A stretch of 64,000 nucleotides of DNA from Neoechinorhynchus agilis (Eukaryota > Acanthocephala), in contig CM121341.1 of NCBI GenBank assembly GCA_051530055.1, positions 18,662,001-18,726,000 on the forward strand, given 5' to 3'. A model generated the notes under the pieces. It was not told where the DNA came from, searched no databases, and saw nothing but the letters and a program-made list of their open reading frames with translations. This document shows positions 22,001 through 32,770 of this stretch, one piece after another (position 1 is the first letter of the stretch; every line of letters begins with the position of its first letter). The translations under genes were made by a program, and so were the position numbers.

Positions 22001-22662
22001 TGGAAAGTAGAGTCATAAGAATTTCACGCCCCATAGGTGTCTGCCTCGTCTTAATACTAATGGGGCCGATCAAAACCATCTTTTTAAACGACCTCCGATG
22101 GTCGGATGGGATTTAGGTTCGGACATAGCGGCATATTTAGTCCCTGTCAATTTTTAGAGAAGAATTAAAACGAGAATGGTTGACCCGTCAAAAGGCAATC
22201 AAAATGGAGATGATAGAGATCTACTTCAGTTATTGGGACGGAAGTGGGCACCCAAGAACGCTGCAGCTGAATAAAGGTCAAACGATTCAACAATTTCTTT
22301 TTATGGCTCTTGATATGCTTCGAAAGGAGAATGTGTTCATTGAACTAAAGGCAGTTTCAGTCGACCAGCTTATGTTTGTAAAAGACGATCACATTCTACC
22401 TCATCATTTGTCTTTCTATGATCTAATTATAATGGAAGCAAGAGGAAGACATGGACAGTTATTCTTCGATGACAAGGCTAAAAGAAGAGTAACGAACGAT
22501 GCAGTGATCGATGACGACGATATACACTCGGGCAAAGTATTAATTCGAGGATGGTATGATAGAAATAAGCACATTTTCCCTGCTTGTCGATGGGAACCTT
22601 TCGACGTTGAGAAACACCATGCAGTCAAGTCAGCAGAGGAACCACGCTGCAGGCGAATTTGA
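19025..22662 (+). CDS. FAM50: FAM50 / XAP5 homologue, four exons, 322 residues
   Basis: Exons are 19025-19220, 19274-19398, 19833-19975 and 22158-22662 (969 nt, 322 codons plus stop), all with GT-AG introns of 53, 434 and 2182 nt. The protein follows human FAM50A closely: MAFYAGG start, [32 protein letters not shown], then the nearly invariant [44 protein letters not shown] and the C-terminal [14 protein letters not shown]. An upstream in-frame ATG at 18998 exists, but MAFY aligns with the family's MAQY start. FAM50 is a nuclear protein linked to spliceosomal C complex and chromatin. The third intron contains an entire antisense PI4K2 gene. Confidence 0.93.
19436..19561 (+). CDS. Possible 41-residue microprotein in FAM50 intron 2
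   Basis: ATG at 19436 opens a 41-codon frame ([16 protein letters not shown], then [15 protein letters not shown], ending FMKTK-stop). It lies wholly inside the 434-nt second intron of FAM50 on the same strand, and its composition is more protein-like than nearby frames. It could be a small independent gene, an alternative 3'-terminal exon, or an exon relic. I do not recognise it. Confidence 0.3.
   Translation: MTRLSNASPKDVLKQFEYRIQDLLLHNDLSLERNPEFMKTK
19982..21207 (-). CDS. PI4K2: Phosphatidylinositol 4-kinase type II, 389 residues
   Basis: This enzyme phosphorylates phosphatidylinositol to PI4P on Golgi and endosomal membranes. From Met 21207 the sequence matches human PI4K2[43 protein letters not shown], the palmitoylated [11 protein letters not shown] patch, [14 protein letters not shown] and [15 protein letters not shown]. 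Then come YVIRNTD, the NENWLIKY motif and the AIDNGLAFP metal-binding motif, ending RPYFVRW. The catalytic D of NTDR and D of IDNG are present. The N terminus is about 90 residues shorter than in vertebrates. The single intron (about 20531-20476, 56 nt) must be removed to link NTD to NENW, but it has no GT-AG ends. The gene lies antisense inside FAM50 intron 3, with its stop codon 6 bp from that intron's donor. Confidence 0.92.
20476..20533 (-). other. Non-GT-AG hairpin intron of PI4K2 (introner-like)
   Basis: Frame and homology require excision of 56 nt somewhere between 20533 and 20476, restoring N-T-D-R-T-N-E-N-W. None of the possible boundaries gives GT-AG or GC-AG. On the coding strand the segment starts TCCTAAAGGAT and ends GTCCTTTAGAC: nine bases (CTAAAGGAT with GTCCTTTAG, one G-T pair) can pair, and TA flanks both sides. 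Paired termini plus a TA duplication resemble a miniature inverted-repeat transposon acting as an intron. A frameshift or assembly error is the alternative. Confidence 0.6.
21346..22150. other. Intronic sequence of FAM50 with one repeat tail motif
   Basis: Part of FAM50 intron 3 upstream of PI4K2, so it should include the PI4K2 promoter. The only recognisable item is the tail motif at 21780-21820. Confidence 0.5.
21779..21820 (+). repeat. Retroelement tail motif, hammerhead-like
   Basis: TTGATAAAGGC, a 10-nt loop region, GTGCCGAAA and then ATCGGATTTAA. The same arrangement recurs at 46792-46830. The order (TTGATAA, stem GGC/GCC, GAAA) resembles a decayed hammerhead core. Its location in an intron without other element sequence suggests a very short 3'-end insertion. 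Confidence 0.4.
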
Positions 22663-23380
22663 GTCGATCGAACTAATAAACATCGAAATCCGTTGACGTG
22701 TTTAGCGCGGTCTTAATAGTCCCCGGTGTGTTCTTTCGTCGCTAAATACCTTTCCATGTCATGAAACTTAAACGAGGGCTCTATCGTGAGTTATCTTGAT
22801 CATTTTATGTTTAACTTAAGTCGCTCATTCGCACAACAGTAATATTCTCGATTGTGCATTGTTTCGAAAATCATTGGTTGATTTCTAGTTATAAAATTCA
22901 AGTGCAGCCCAATCAAATGCTGTAATTTCATATGCAGGTCGCTCATACTATTCACCTGTTTTTAAAATAGAGAACAGTTCGTAATTTGTTTAATTAGTTT
23001 TTGAACAAATTCAATCTACTTTTTGTAAAGGTAAAATTGCTTTTAAGGCGGAAAATTAAAAGAATTTAGTAAATCCAATAAGGTAAAAGAATCAAATCAG
23101 CACCATAGTCATCCTTACGCTGGTGGTATTTCTTTCCTGGATTGCCAAATAATCGCCTCTCTTCTTCTTGAATAATGTATTCTTTTTACCTTCGATATCT
23201 TGTCAACGAACAAACATTTACTGCCTCATTTTGGGTCATTTCTCGGATTGATTTAAAAAATAATTGTATTTGGCGCGTAATAAAACATCTCTATAATCTC
23301 CACATAGAAAATTGCTCATCCATCAACTACTCAATTACATGATCGGATATTTTGTAGATAATCGAAATTTATGAAATGCG
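22663..23380. other. Spacer between FAM50 and ARL5
   Basis: AT-rich, with no coding series, repeat or RNA gene recognised. It presumably holds the FAM50 3' UTR and the ARL5 promoter. Confidence 0.5.
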
Positions 23381-24119
23381 ATGGGATCTTTCCTGTCTAG
23401 GTTATGGAGTATTTTCTACAAGCACGGTACGCACTCATTTCAGTTTAATATTGTCTGTGATTATTTAATTATATAAAGATCACAAAGTTATTATAGTTGG
23501 TCTAGACAATGCTGGTAAATCAACAATACTTTACCAATTGTAAGCTAGTCACGAAAACAACTACTACTCGCTCCGAATCCCGCAATTTAGCTTTCTCGGG
23601 CATGCAGTACAAACAAGTCCTACAATCGGAAGTAACACTGAAGAAATTCGATACAAAAATACTAACTTCATAATGTGGGACATAGGTGGACAAGAGTCGC
23701 AACGATCAACTTGGCCCTCTTATTTTGGAAAGACTGAGGTTCATCTTTTTTTGCATTTAAATACTCCGACGTCATAAAATATCGTTTTAGTTTGTAATTT
23801 TAGTTGTTGACAGTCAGGAATCACTTAGGCTTCCAATTGTAAAATCTGAGCTCCATAAAATGCTGGAAAATGAGGTTAGAAGACTTGTAGTCCATCATTT
23901 ATAGCCACAGTAAATTAGTTGTTATCAAAGGCGGCATTACTAGTGTTTGCCAATAAACAAGACCTTAAAAATTCACTCAAAGCATCAGAGATTTCGCTCG
24001 AGTTAGGATTAACCGCAATCAAAGATCGTCCTTGGCACATTCAGCCATGCTGTGCTCTGTCAGGCGAAGGGCTGGTCGATGGACTTGAATGGATCGTAGA
24101 GAATACAAAGGCCGTGTAA
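23381..24119 (+). CDS. ARL5: ARL5 small GTPase, five exons, 179 residues
   Basis: Exons are 23381-23426, 23479-23539, 23591-23738, 23791-23874 and 23919-24119 (540 nt). The four GT-AG introns are 44-52 nt. The 179-residue product equals human ARL5A/B in length. The sequence shows MGSFLSRLW (Gly2 for N-myristoylation), P-loop GLDNAGKST, switch [12 protein letters not shown], switch [17 protein letters not shown] for guanine binding and a CALSGEGL G5 loop. ARL5 is an Arf-like GTPase of the trans-Golgi that recruits the GARP tether. All nucleotide-binding motifs are intact, so it should be functional. Confidence 0.95.
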
Positions 24120-25222
24120 GTCTTGTTAATAAAACTGTAATGTTGTTTCTGGTATCACTTTTTAAGGTACAAAAGGACATTGAATCAGCACATTTTTCTC
24201 TGTTATCAAACAGGACCATTTTATTGACTCTTAGTAGGCGCGTTTTTAACCAAAATCCGCAGGCTTTTAATCAAGACATACAAAGTTACAGTGTTTAACA
24301 TATTTTTGCTCTATTATGAACATTATTATTCTTCCCTTAGAGGCGATTTAGAAAAATTTGGATATACATTTCGAAATCATCTTGAATGCAGTACTGGTCT
24401 CTTATTTACTCAATTATCTGTTTCATGTGAATATGAATTAAAGGTGTTTTCTATATCGTAAAATACTAACGAGCTTTACAGTGCATCCTACCCTAAAGAA
24501 TTCTTTGTTCGTAATTTCAAAGGACATGAGTTTTTGTACGCATAAGCGTCTCGGATTTTCAAAAAGTAGTATGTTAGCCGGCAACCTAAATAGGTGGTAA
24601 GATACTTATGCGGAATATTTGAGGGTAATCCGTCAACGAAAATGTTGACATTGGTTCATTTTCATGAGCGCTCAAATCTTCGGTAACCCAGAGAACTCAA
24701 ATGTGAAATTATGGTTGTCATATCTGGTTTAATACATTTTTGAAAGGCGATTTTTATCAACCAGGTACAATTCTTAATTCATTTAGATTTAAATATTATG
24801 TTATAAGTTAATTCTTTTTAAATCTTAAATTCATGAATATTTGTACGTTGAGATATTTATATCTCTTGAAACACCGCTAAAAAATTGGCTAATTATATAT
24901 TTTTAAAACAAATACTTCACAGATTTAGAAAAAACTTATAGTTGTGAATTTCTACGCATTTGATCGGTTAGGTTTTGTTTGAAAATTTATAGCTTTTGTT
25001 GTACTGTGATGAGAAACAATTACGCTAACCTTTCTGATCATCTGCAAATAATTCTTCAGATTTTGAAGGTAGGACTTGGGAAACCTTTCTGGGTGGAACT
25101 CAGCGTAAGGAACGCGCAGAGACATTTACGCTCAACTTAAACTGTTTAATTTCCTTAAATTTTATTCTTAGGTCATCGAAAGTAAATGTAGAAGCTATCG
25201 TCACTCGCTATCGTTTTAGAAT
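24120..25222. other. No recognisable feature
   Basis: AT-rich spacer between ARL5 and TSEN34. No repeat family or exon recognised. Confidence 0.5.
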
Positions 25223-25870
25223 ATGCTGCAATCGCGATGTATTCGAATTTATATCGTAGCCGATAGCGATCCAACCAGACGACCAGTTCCAATGGTTTTT
25301 AATGCTGATAATGCTCTTATGATTCGGCATCAATATAGAATGCATGGAGCCAAATGCATAGGATCGGTTCCTGATGATCGATGTCAAAACAAAAACCTCA
25401 TGCTTCCAATGTGTATTTTGTGGGAAGAAGCACTTTTGTTATGCCGACTACAAGTGGCAATCATGGTCAAGGAATCTATAGATAAACCATTACAAGGTCA
25501 AAGCACAATTTCTGATGGAAACGTCGTCATTCCTTATGAGTCTAACGATTCTGCATTGGAACAAATAGATTATGGGCGATTTATCCCCGATAAAGAAAGC
25601 CTGGATTTCGTACGAATGAAGGTTTATGAGAGACTATGGAGTCGCGGATATTATCTGTCATCGGGTCTGAAATTCGGATGTGATTTTCTTGTCTACGACG
25701 AGGATTCTAGCAAGCATCATGCGTTTGCAACCTGCTTCTGCGTTCGTCCAACTCAAGATTTACTTCGTGGAATCAATTTAAGTGCGTTGGCTCGACTTGC
25801 AAGGTCGGTCGGCAAAAAGTGCTTGATCGCTTCATCTGATAGATTCATAATAGTCGATTGGTATTGCTGA
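25223..25870 (+). CDS. TSEN34: tRNA-splicing endonuclease subunit Sen34, 215 residues
   Basis: This is one of the two catalytic subunits of the tetrameric endonuclease that cuts introns from pre-tRNAs, and it cleaves the 3' splice site. The gene is a single exon. The N-terminal half has the IGSVPDDRCQNKNLMLPM block matching the vertebrate VGALPRGPRQNSRLGLPL region. The C-terminal nuclease domain reads RGYYLSSGLKFGCDFLVY, then KHHAF, then GKKCLIAS. Tyr (LVY), His (HHAF) and Lys (GKKC) of the catalytic triad are all present. At 215 residues it is about 95 shorter than human TSEN34, lacking most of the linker between the domains. Confidence 0.92.
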   Translation: MLQSRCIRIYIVADSDPTRRPVPMVFNADNALMIRHQYRMHGAKCIGSVPDDRCQNKNLMLPMCILWEEALLLCRLQVAIMVKESIDKPLQGQSTISDGNVVIPYESNDSALEQIDYGRFIPDKESLDFVRMKVYERLWSRGYYLSSGLKFGCDFLVYDEDSSKHHAFATCFCVRPTQDLLRGINLSALARLARSVGKKCLIASSDRFIIVDWYC

Positions 25871-28088
25871 GCGATTCCCTATGGCGTATACACATAAGGT
25901 TCCAAGGATTTTTAACAACAGCATCTCATACCGGTTAATGAGTAACGTTTTGTTCGTCAGACTTTCTTCACCGCATCAAACTCTCAACGGTATAAATGCT
26001 TTCCTTTGTGTAGTTATAAGAACGTCCAACGTCCTTTTTTTGTGGAAAAAAATCAAGTTTTGGTACGCGTTCAACGGAGGTACCGATAGTGTAGGCGTAC
26101 GTGGATGCGTGTGGTGACGGTATTGTCATTCATTTAAGCATGGTGAAATGTGTGTAAGGGAGAGAGACTGTCGCACCGTGGAATTTTGACTTCATGGACT
26201 CTATGCTTGGAGGACAGTATTCTGTCGGCACCATCTGCATATCGAATTGCACTTTCCTTTGGAGCGATTACAAACATGCACTCCTTGCACAACAAACGGA
26301 ATCATGAACCTTGCGATTATTCACAATTCCCCCTTCTCCACATATAGAACGATTTTATTTCTACCTTTTTGTTAAATTCAAACACACACCTAAGGCATCC
26401 TCAAAACATATTGAACTTCAGGTGTTTTTATTCGCCCTTGTTCCAGTCGAATTCTATTTTTAGAAATATTATTTTAGAATTTATTTAGAGATGTTTTTTT
26501 ATATTCCTGATCAGTTTCACTAAAAATTGCCATGCATTTGTGCGAATCTTAAGCCTGAATGCTATATCAACCATTTGTTCTTTAATTCGCAATTGTGATG
26601 AAAATACTCCCGGTTTATAGGCATTTTATTGTTGATGAGACGAAAAATCCTCGCGAAATATTTTTTAACAATAAAATACATCTTAACCGGGAGTGTATTC
26701 ACCACAATTCTAGCTTTATCATCCCGACCTTCGTACAATGAACAATGGTAGGCATTTCGACGCAACCACAAATTATCTTCGATCTTGTGAATATTTCTTT
26801 TTTTGACCGCCAACCCTCGTATTCTTTAGAATCGTTTAAGAAAATCATGGAATAAAATCAAAAATTAAATATTTGTGTCTATTTTATGGCCGTAGCGCTG
26901 GTTTTGATTGTGCGTTTGTTAAGATAGCTTCCAAGTCAAACATTTTACTCGAAGCAAAAATATTAGGTAATCTTCATGAGTACTAAACCCAGTGTTGCAC
27001 GAATAATATAACTCACGTGTCAACTTAAAAAATGCTGGAACTTTTAATGCAAGTATAATAAATCAAGGAGCTATCTCATAGCTTTTTAAAGAATGCGTCA
27101 TTTTCGATCTGGCCACAAACATAGAAAGAAAAAGGTACTCGAGTTATGTTTAATAGGTAAACTACAGTAGTTAATTAATTCTTTCTAATAAGCCCAGAAA
27201 ACTAGTTTTCTAAAGAATGTGCTGCTCATCTGAAGCTGTCGTCAATATTTTCAGTATTTTTCAACATTTTAAACTACAAGCTGCGGTCTGATATTGTGGC
27301 TAAGTCAAATTACATGTTTAAACCCGATGTTTTAATGCTTCCCAAAAGGTAAAGAAATTGTCCGCTTTATGTTGGGAAAAACTTTTTCGTTCATTCCATA
27401 AGTTCAGGTCTACAAACTTTAATAATAAGGCGAGCTATACCACATCTCTTTTATGTTTTAAATAATGCGTTTATTTACGTGGCTGTAAACTTTTTGACCT
27501 CTAACAAGGCAGGAACTTGTCCTTAAATGTATATCGGTCTATTTAGGTCGCTGGATGAGATTCGAACAGCTTGTAATAGTCATCCCGAAGCAGGCCACCG
27601 TTTCCAACACTCGCTTTCTCCATTTATGCCCATCTGTCTTCGTAAAAACATTTGTAATGTCCCAATGGTTCGGTTTTGTCTAAATATAAGGATCCATTCT
27701 TGACAATAATGACTTATTATTTTTGGCTTTTCCTAAACAAGGTTTTCAATGATAGTTTTGTATCTGTCGAAAAAATCTGTAGCTTCTTACAAATCGCGTT
27801 TTTAAAGAAAGTATCATTGAAATCCCATGGGACATCGAGTTTTGGCACAGCGGTCTAGATGACCTACCTATCAATTAAGTCTAATGCTGACATTTAGACT
27901 ACCTTTCTCTCACTTCAGACGCAATTTGCTCCAAATTCTACACTTTCAACACATCCGCGTGTCTAAAGATATAAGATCAGCAGTAACGACCGTGGTAAAT
28001 CCCTTCACACGTGTCTTCTTTTCATTTTCTGATACTTTAATTTAAGTAGTTCGTGACAGCGCGTAAAATTCATTGGCCAAGCGAAACA
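25871..28088. other. No recognisable feature
   Basis: AT-rich, with several short open frames (for example 26562-26813 minus, 83 codons) that show no domain. I cannot support any as a gene. The RhoGEF promoter should lie at the right edge. Confidence 0.45.
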
Positions 28089-30077
28089 ATGTACGAAAAT
28101 CATCAAAGCTCAGATTTCTCCGGAATTCAAGCTGTGGTGGATGCCATAGTGAACACTGAAGTCAATTACCACAATTACATTGACAACCTAGTCCGTCAAT
28201 ACAAACCTCTCATCTCTACAAGCAAGAAACTCTCAAAGTCACCTTTGATGGACCTTTTCTCGGTCTTAGAGCTCATTACGTCATTCACTGGACAAATGGT
28301 CACTACTTTATCATCTAATCGGTTCAATTGTAGTAGATTCGTGCGGCCATTCACCAATAATGAACACGAGATACTTTTCCTCTATTCCAACTACTGTGTG
28401 CTCCTGAGCGGTGCAAATGAAGCTCTGGCGAAACTGTCTCACAAAGATAAAAGCTTTCAGCTTATCAGAGTTTGTTAATTTTCCCCCTTTGTGGAATAAC
28501 AAATAGGTTATGTTGTCGTTTAGAAAACACAAAATGAGCTGAGCCGTGGATTACCGTTATCAGCTCAACTTTTAAAACCATTCCAACACTTATTTTCGTA
28601 TGAAATGCTCTTGGAAACACTATCACGTGCGTGCCACAAATCATCAACTAATCCAGTCGCTTCCAATCTCGCGCTTGAAGTCGATGGAGCTTACAGAAAA
28701 ATGAAGGGAATACTAGAAAGGATCAATGAGCTCAAGCGTAAGACAGAAAATCGAGCTAAACTAAAAGAACTTACGGCCGCTGTCAGAGCCTTTGGTATTC
28801 CAAAACATTTGCTCGATGAGCAAGGGGACCTCATCTATGAAGTAATCATTTTATCCTCATTTAATTTTAACTTCCAATCAAATTACTATCTTTAGGGATA
28901 TGTATATGACATCAACAAGGAAGCTACTCGCTATCTAATTCTGTTCGACGATGCTTTACTAATCACAAAGAAATATTTTAACGCTGTTCTTATTTGTAAA
29001 AATATGATCCCGGTAAGGATTAGCAAGGTTTCAGGCAATTTCATATTCTTGAGAATTTATTGAACATTAGATCACGCTATAAGCTAACTGCGGGTAATCT
29101 ATAAGACCAACCCGAAAGTTGCTGTTTTTAAATGCCACAAATCAATCGAGTTTCTTTTCGGTAATCCAAGGAAAGTCGTTGTTCTTTATAGCTGTATACT
29201 ACCGCAAAAATTGCTGTAATACATACTTTTAAAATGAGTTTGCATCCTCAATACAGTCCACTATTTGCCTAAATCACTTTTTCCCTGAGTGCTTCCCTAA
29301 TCTCTTTGCCGGTCATGTAGGTCAAGAGACTAAAAGCAAGTGAATCTAAGATCGATAAAGTATTTATAATTGAAGACAATCGACCTAAAGGACGGACAAA
29401 GAATTATTTTCGGGTAATCCTCATAAAAGATTTCTCCTTTAGTTACGATAATTTTTCTGATTTTCTAGACAAAGAAAAGTGAAGATCGACTAATTTGGAT
29501 TAAGCAGATTAATCGCGCAGTTCAATTTAAGGAACGTTTAAGACGGGAAGGTTCGTACATTACCGTCAGGATAATTTATAGTATATAATTTTCTTAATCA
29601 GTCAATGGGCAGCAGAATCGAACTGCGAGTTTCCGAAAGGCAATGAAGACAAGAAAAGCTAATGACGGACGTAGAGTTGCCAGTGATAACGTTCAGTTCT
29701 CGGGTCGAGCAGCAGCCAATAACAGTCTTACGGTGGAAACCGAATACTTAAATCGGTGCTGCTGCCAGGATTGCTATAATGGAAATGCTGTTGGCCATAG
29801 TTTACAATCTCGATGTGCGCTCGAAGAAAGGCTTGGTTTAAGAGGAATTTTACCACGAACCACGTCTCTGAAAGGTTCAAAGACCCATCGAAAAAGTGGT
29901 GTTTATAGGCAAATACGGGAGGTACATCACGAAATGCCCAAATTATATGGATCGATTCCAACATCCGGAAACCGTATTCAGCGCTGGATAAACGTAGCGT
30001 TGGGTAAGCAGATAAAGATGATTGGAGCAAAATCTGATATGTGTCTGCCTTCTGTATTGGGAAGGACTGAAGTTTAG
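28089..30077 (+). CDS. RhoGEF with DH and PH domains, six exons, 488 residues
   Basis: Exons are 28089-28469, 28524-28841, 28896-29012, 29321-29413, 29469-29550 and 29602-30077 (1467 nt, 488 codons plus stop), all GT-AG and in frame. The DH domain starts with VVDAIVNTEVNYHNYIDNLV and includes the conserved late helix LPLSAQLLKPFQHLFSYEML, the segment that in the family reads LLKPVQRLxKYxLLL. A PH domain follows: LILFDDALLITKK, DKVFIIEDN and the C-terminal helix LIWIKQINRAVQFK with its invariant Trp. Such proteins load GTP on Rho-family GTPases at membranes. The Arg/Lys-rich tail of about 155 residues has no domain I know. An upstream exon is possible, because the frame is open 36 nt before the chosen ATG. 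Confidence 0.87.
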
Positions 30078-30299
30078 TGTGTGGGCATGTTTAAATTATG
30101 ACTGTAAATAAAACCAGAGTCAATATCCGGGTATAAATCAAGTCAATATAGGGTTTAAGTTAGGAAAACTTACTTTCACATTGCCGGCTTGTTTTATTTC
30201 GGACTTTTGAAATGGAAATTGGCGCATTTTGCGAATTAACGATTTAAGCTACATTTTTATTTCCGAAGCTGATTTTTCAAGTTTGCCCTCGGTCGACTA

Positions 30300-30500
30300 T
30301 GCATTCAGTTGCTAGTGACTGATAATTTTGAGAACAAGAACATAATTACATCATTTTTATTAAATTGAAAAACTTCGCGAGGAAGCCTCGCCTCATCCGT
30401 CATCCACAAATTTTTACCAATTTTGTATTGTATGGCTCGGGTTCGGGGCGTTTTGAATTGATTTTTAACACGTCTCTGGTCGGTAGTTTTAAGCAAACGT
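30300..30500 (-). repeat. Interspersed repeat copy (GAGGCGAGG family)
   Basis: Read on the minus strand it shares CGAGCCATACAA, a TGACGGATGAGGCGAGGCTT block and a following CGCGAAG stretch with the plus-strand copy at 41.9-42.1 kb. The copies are about 100-180 bp long. I could not define ends or terminal repeats, so the class (MITE, SINE or solo repeat) is open. Confidence 0.55.
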
Positions 30501-30550
30501 TAGTTTTGTTTTGAGGGCAGCGATATGTAAGGCCTCGTAAACAATACGTC

Positions 30551-30830
30551 CTACAAGGTTTTGTTCCTTTTCAACCAAATGTGTGCCATCAAAATATGCA
30601 CGATTTTACGGCGTATCTTGGTGGTTTTATGTGGCGGAGGAATATTCAAATAGGCGACAGACCCGTTTATATTGGGCGATTTTCTTAATTCCCTGCATCG
30701 TTTGTCAAAAATATGCCTTATTACACCGAGAGGAGTGTATTTTGTAAACCCTGTGAAACGGATTCGCGTGTCTTTTCCTCTTGAAGGTATTTGCAAGGGT
30801 GATCTCAGCTCTTCATATGCACCTTTGTAA
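30551..30830 (-). CDS. Unrecognised open frame, about 90 codons
   Basis: The frame contains GFTKYTPLGVIRHIFDKRCR and IPPPHKTTKIRRKIVHILM and stays open upstream of its first Met. The basic, well-balanced composition looks like protein-coding sequence, perhaps an exon or a mobile-element remnant next to the 30.3-kb repeat. No family recognised. Confidence 0.3.
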
Positions 30831-31490
30831 AAGCAAATTATGGGTAATTACAGCGAAAGGCGTCGTCTGCGGTATGTGCTCCAAAAAGTCATAGTATAAA
30901 CCGCTCAGTTGATTAAAAAAGGCGTTGCTCAAAAACGGTTGCAAATGTGACAGCATAACATAGCCTTTTGGATTTGGAATTTACTCCATGACCGCGAGAT
31001 GCGTTCACGGTAATTTCCTTACTAATGTTATACGAAATCAGCAGTGATTATGTAGATAAGTTATGGTCGCTATATTTGGGAAATTGACTGTCACTCCTTA
31101 ACCAAATCGATCACCTTTGATATCGAATTGTGATAATAAACAACAGCACTGATATGATTGGATGATTTTTACGTAAACAACACAATTTCGTGGCAATCAA
31201 AGAATTTTGTTTCATTTTTAAGAGCAATAGTGAGTTTAAGATAATACTTTTTTCGTCAATAAACCAATTAGATCAAAGTACAATGAGCGCAGCAATGAGA
31301 CTTAAATATTTCTTAAATCTACGATGTATGAATCGCTTCACCGATCATTGCAACTGTGAAACGTTGTAGATTACAGCGTGAAGAGAATTTTAGTGATCGT
31401 TAACCTTCTATTTCTCATAACTTTTCTGAATTTTATAAAGAATACGACATTTGAATTGAAAAATAGCAAAATAAATTGATTAAAAATGAA
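30831..31490. other. No recognisable feature
   Basis: AT-rich spacer before the truncated LINE at 31.5 kb. Confidence 0.45.
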
Positions 31491-31496
31491 AATGTT

Positions 31497-32770
31497 GAAA
31501 AAAGTGGAAGCTGAGATGGGCCGTATCATACCGAAAATTTCGTTGCTGTGCGATAGGGTGAGCGATCTCTCGGCTCACGAAGCGTTATTTCTAATAAAGA
31601 ACGCACTCAGTAACATTCTTCAAACATAAGGAAGGGTTGGCTAAGCTCGACGAAAAGGTGAGGGCTTGTCTCGAGCGTATTTTAAATGTCCAGCTCTCAG
31701 ATGAGGCGTGGCGACAAGCTTCATTGCCTGTGTCATCTGGGGGATTGGGCATTCAGGCGCTAGTAGACCTTGCCTTGCCAGCCTTTCTTGAATCGTATGA
31801 GGGGAGTCAACCGATAGCGAAGAAAATTCTGAGGGAAAGTTTTGTCTTGACCAAGACTTTGTGGTGGCAGTTGAAGAATGGTGCCAGCAGACAGGCGCTA
31901 ACCATGTTCCCGTGAATGGCCTCAGACAGTCTATCTGGGACAGACCTCTCGTCGCGAGAGCTCACATCTCTCTACTTTCAGGTTCTCGCGAGTCATCCGA
32001 GCGGGATTGTTGGCAGTTTCGACACGAGAATCGGGGACGTGGTTGGAGGCTGTTCCTCTGGCATCTGTGGGGACTCTTCTCGCTGATGAGGTAACGAGGA
32101 CCGCAGTGTCCTTAAGACTTGGTCTCCCGATATGCACGATGTGGGTCTTTGATTGATGCTTTTGGGCGACACGGTCTCGACTGCCGAAAGTCAGGAATAA
32201 GGTTCTCACGCCATTCTGAGATCAACAGCGTAATTTCTCGGGCGTTGAGAACGGCGAACTTCTCCAACATCTTGGAACCCGCCGATCTTTGTCGACTAGA
32301 CGGTCGTCGACCTGACGGAATTTCGGTCTTTCCGTGGAGGGACGCCACGTGTGTGGACACCCTCGCATTAGGCAACATTCCCTACTCTCTCGAAATAGCT
32401 GGAGGTGCAGCCAGTGCAGCGGAAGGGATAAAGGTACGAAAATATAGGGATTTAGCAAGGGCTCACTATTTTGTCCCCTTCGGAGTAAAGACGTATGGAG
32501 CGCTTAGCAGTTCGGCACTCACTCTGCTCCAGGATGACTCCGAGAAATTGAGAGAAACGACCGACGACGCACGAGCAGGTGTATTCCTGCGACAAAATAT
32601 CTCGCTTGCAGTACAACGAGGCAATGCTGCTTGTGTGATAGCGACAGCCGAGGAACGAGAGAAGCTCCGATTTTGCGGACGATGGTGACTGTTGGAATAT
32701 TGGATTCAATGGGGTTTATCCGTGTATTTGTAAAAAAGTTTAAATATCGATAATGCAGTTGAACCCGATC
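31497..32770 (+). mobile_element. 5'-truncated LINE copy with C-terminal region
   Basis: It starts within the part of the RT that reads IPKISLLCDRVSDLSAHEALF, equivalent to IPKIELLCGRTSELSAHEGLF in the 16.4-kb copy. It continues through SGGLGIQALVDLALPAFL to the C-terminal segment RPDGISVFPWRDATCVDTLA and the shared end RAHYFVPFGVKTYGAL, then RGNAACV and GRW (stop at 32686-32688). The RPDG...D..CVDTLA segment lies where related LINEs carry a restriction-enzyme-like nuclease motif. Frame changes near 31.62, 31.9 and 32.1 kb show that it is inactive. Confidence 0.8.

Noticed and set aside
22416-22628. Antisense open frames over FAM50, PI4K2, LINE and duplicated-gene exons
   Set aside because: They mirror conserved sense codons and show no domain of their own. 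The duplicated region repeats the same shadows in both copies.
26562-26813. 83-codon minus-strand gene
   Set aside because: The frame is open but has no paired splice sites, recognised domain or supporting neighbour. Chance frames of this size are common in such AT-rich DNA.
29384-29446. Second hairpin intron with CTAAAGGAC ... CTCCTTTAG in the RhoGEF
   Set aside because: The resemblance to the PI4K2 intron ends is fortuitous. The first half lies in coding sequence (DNRPKGR), and the junction is an ordinary GT-AG intron (29414-29468).
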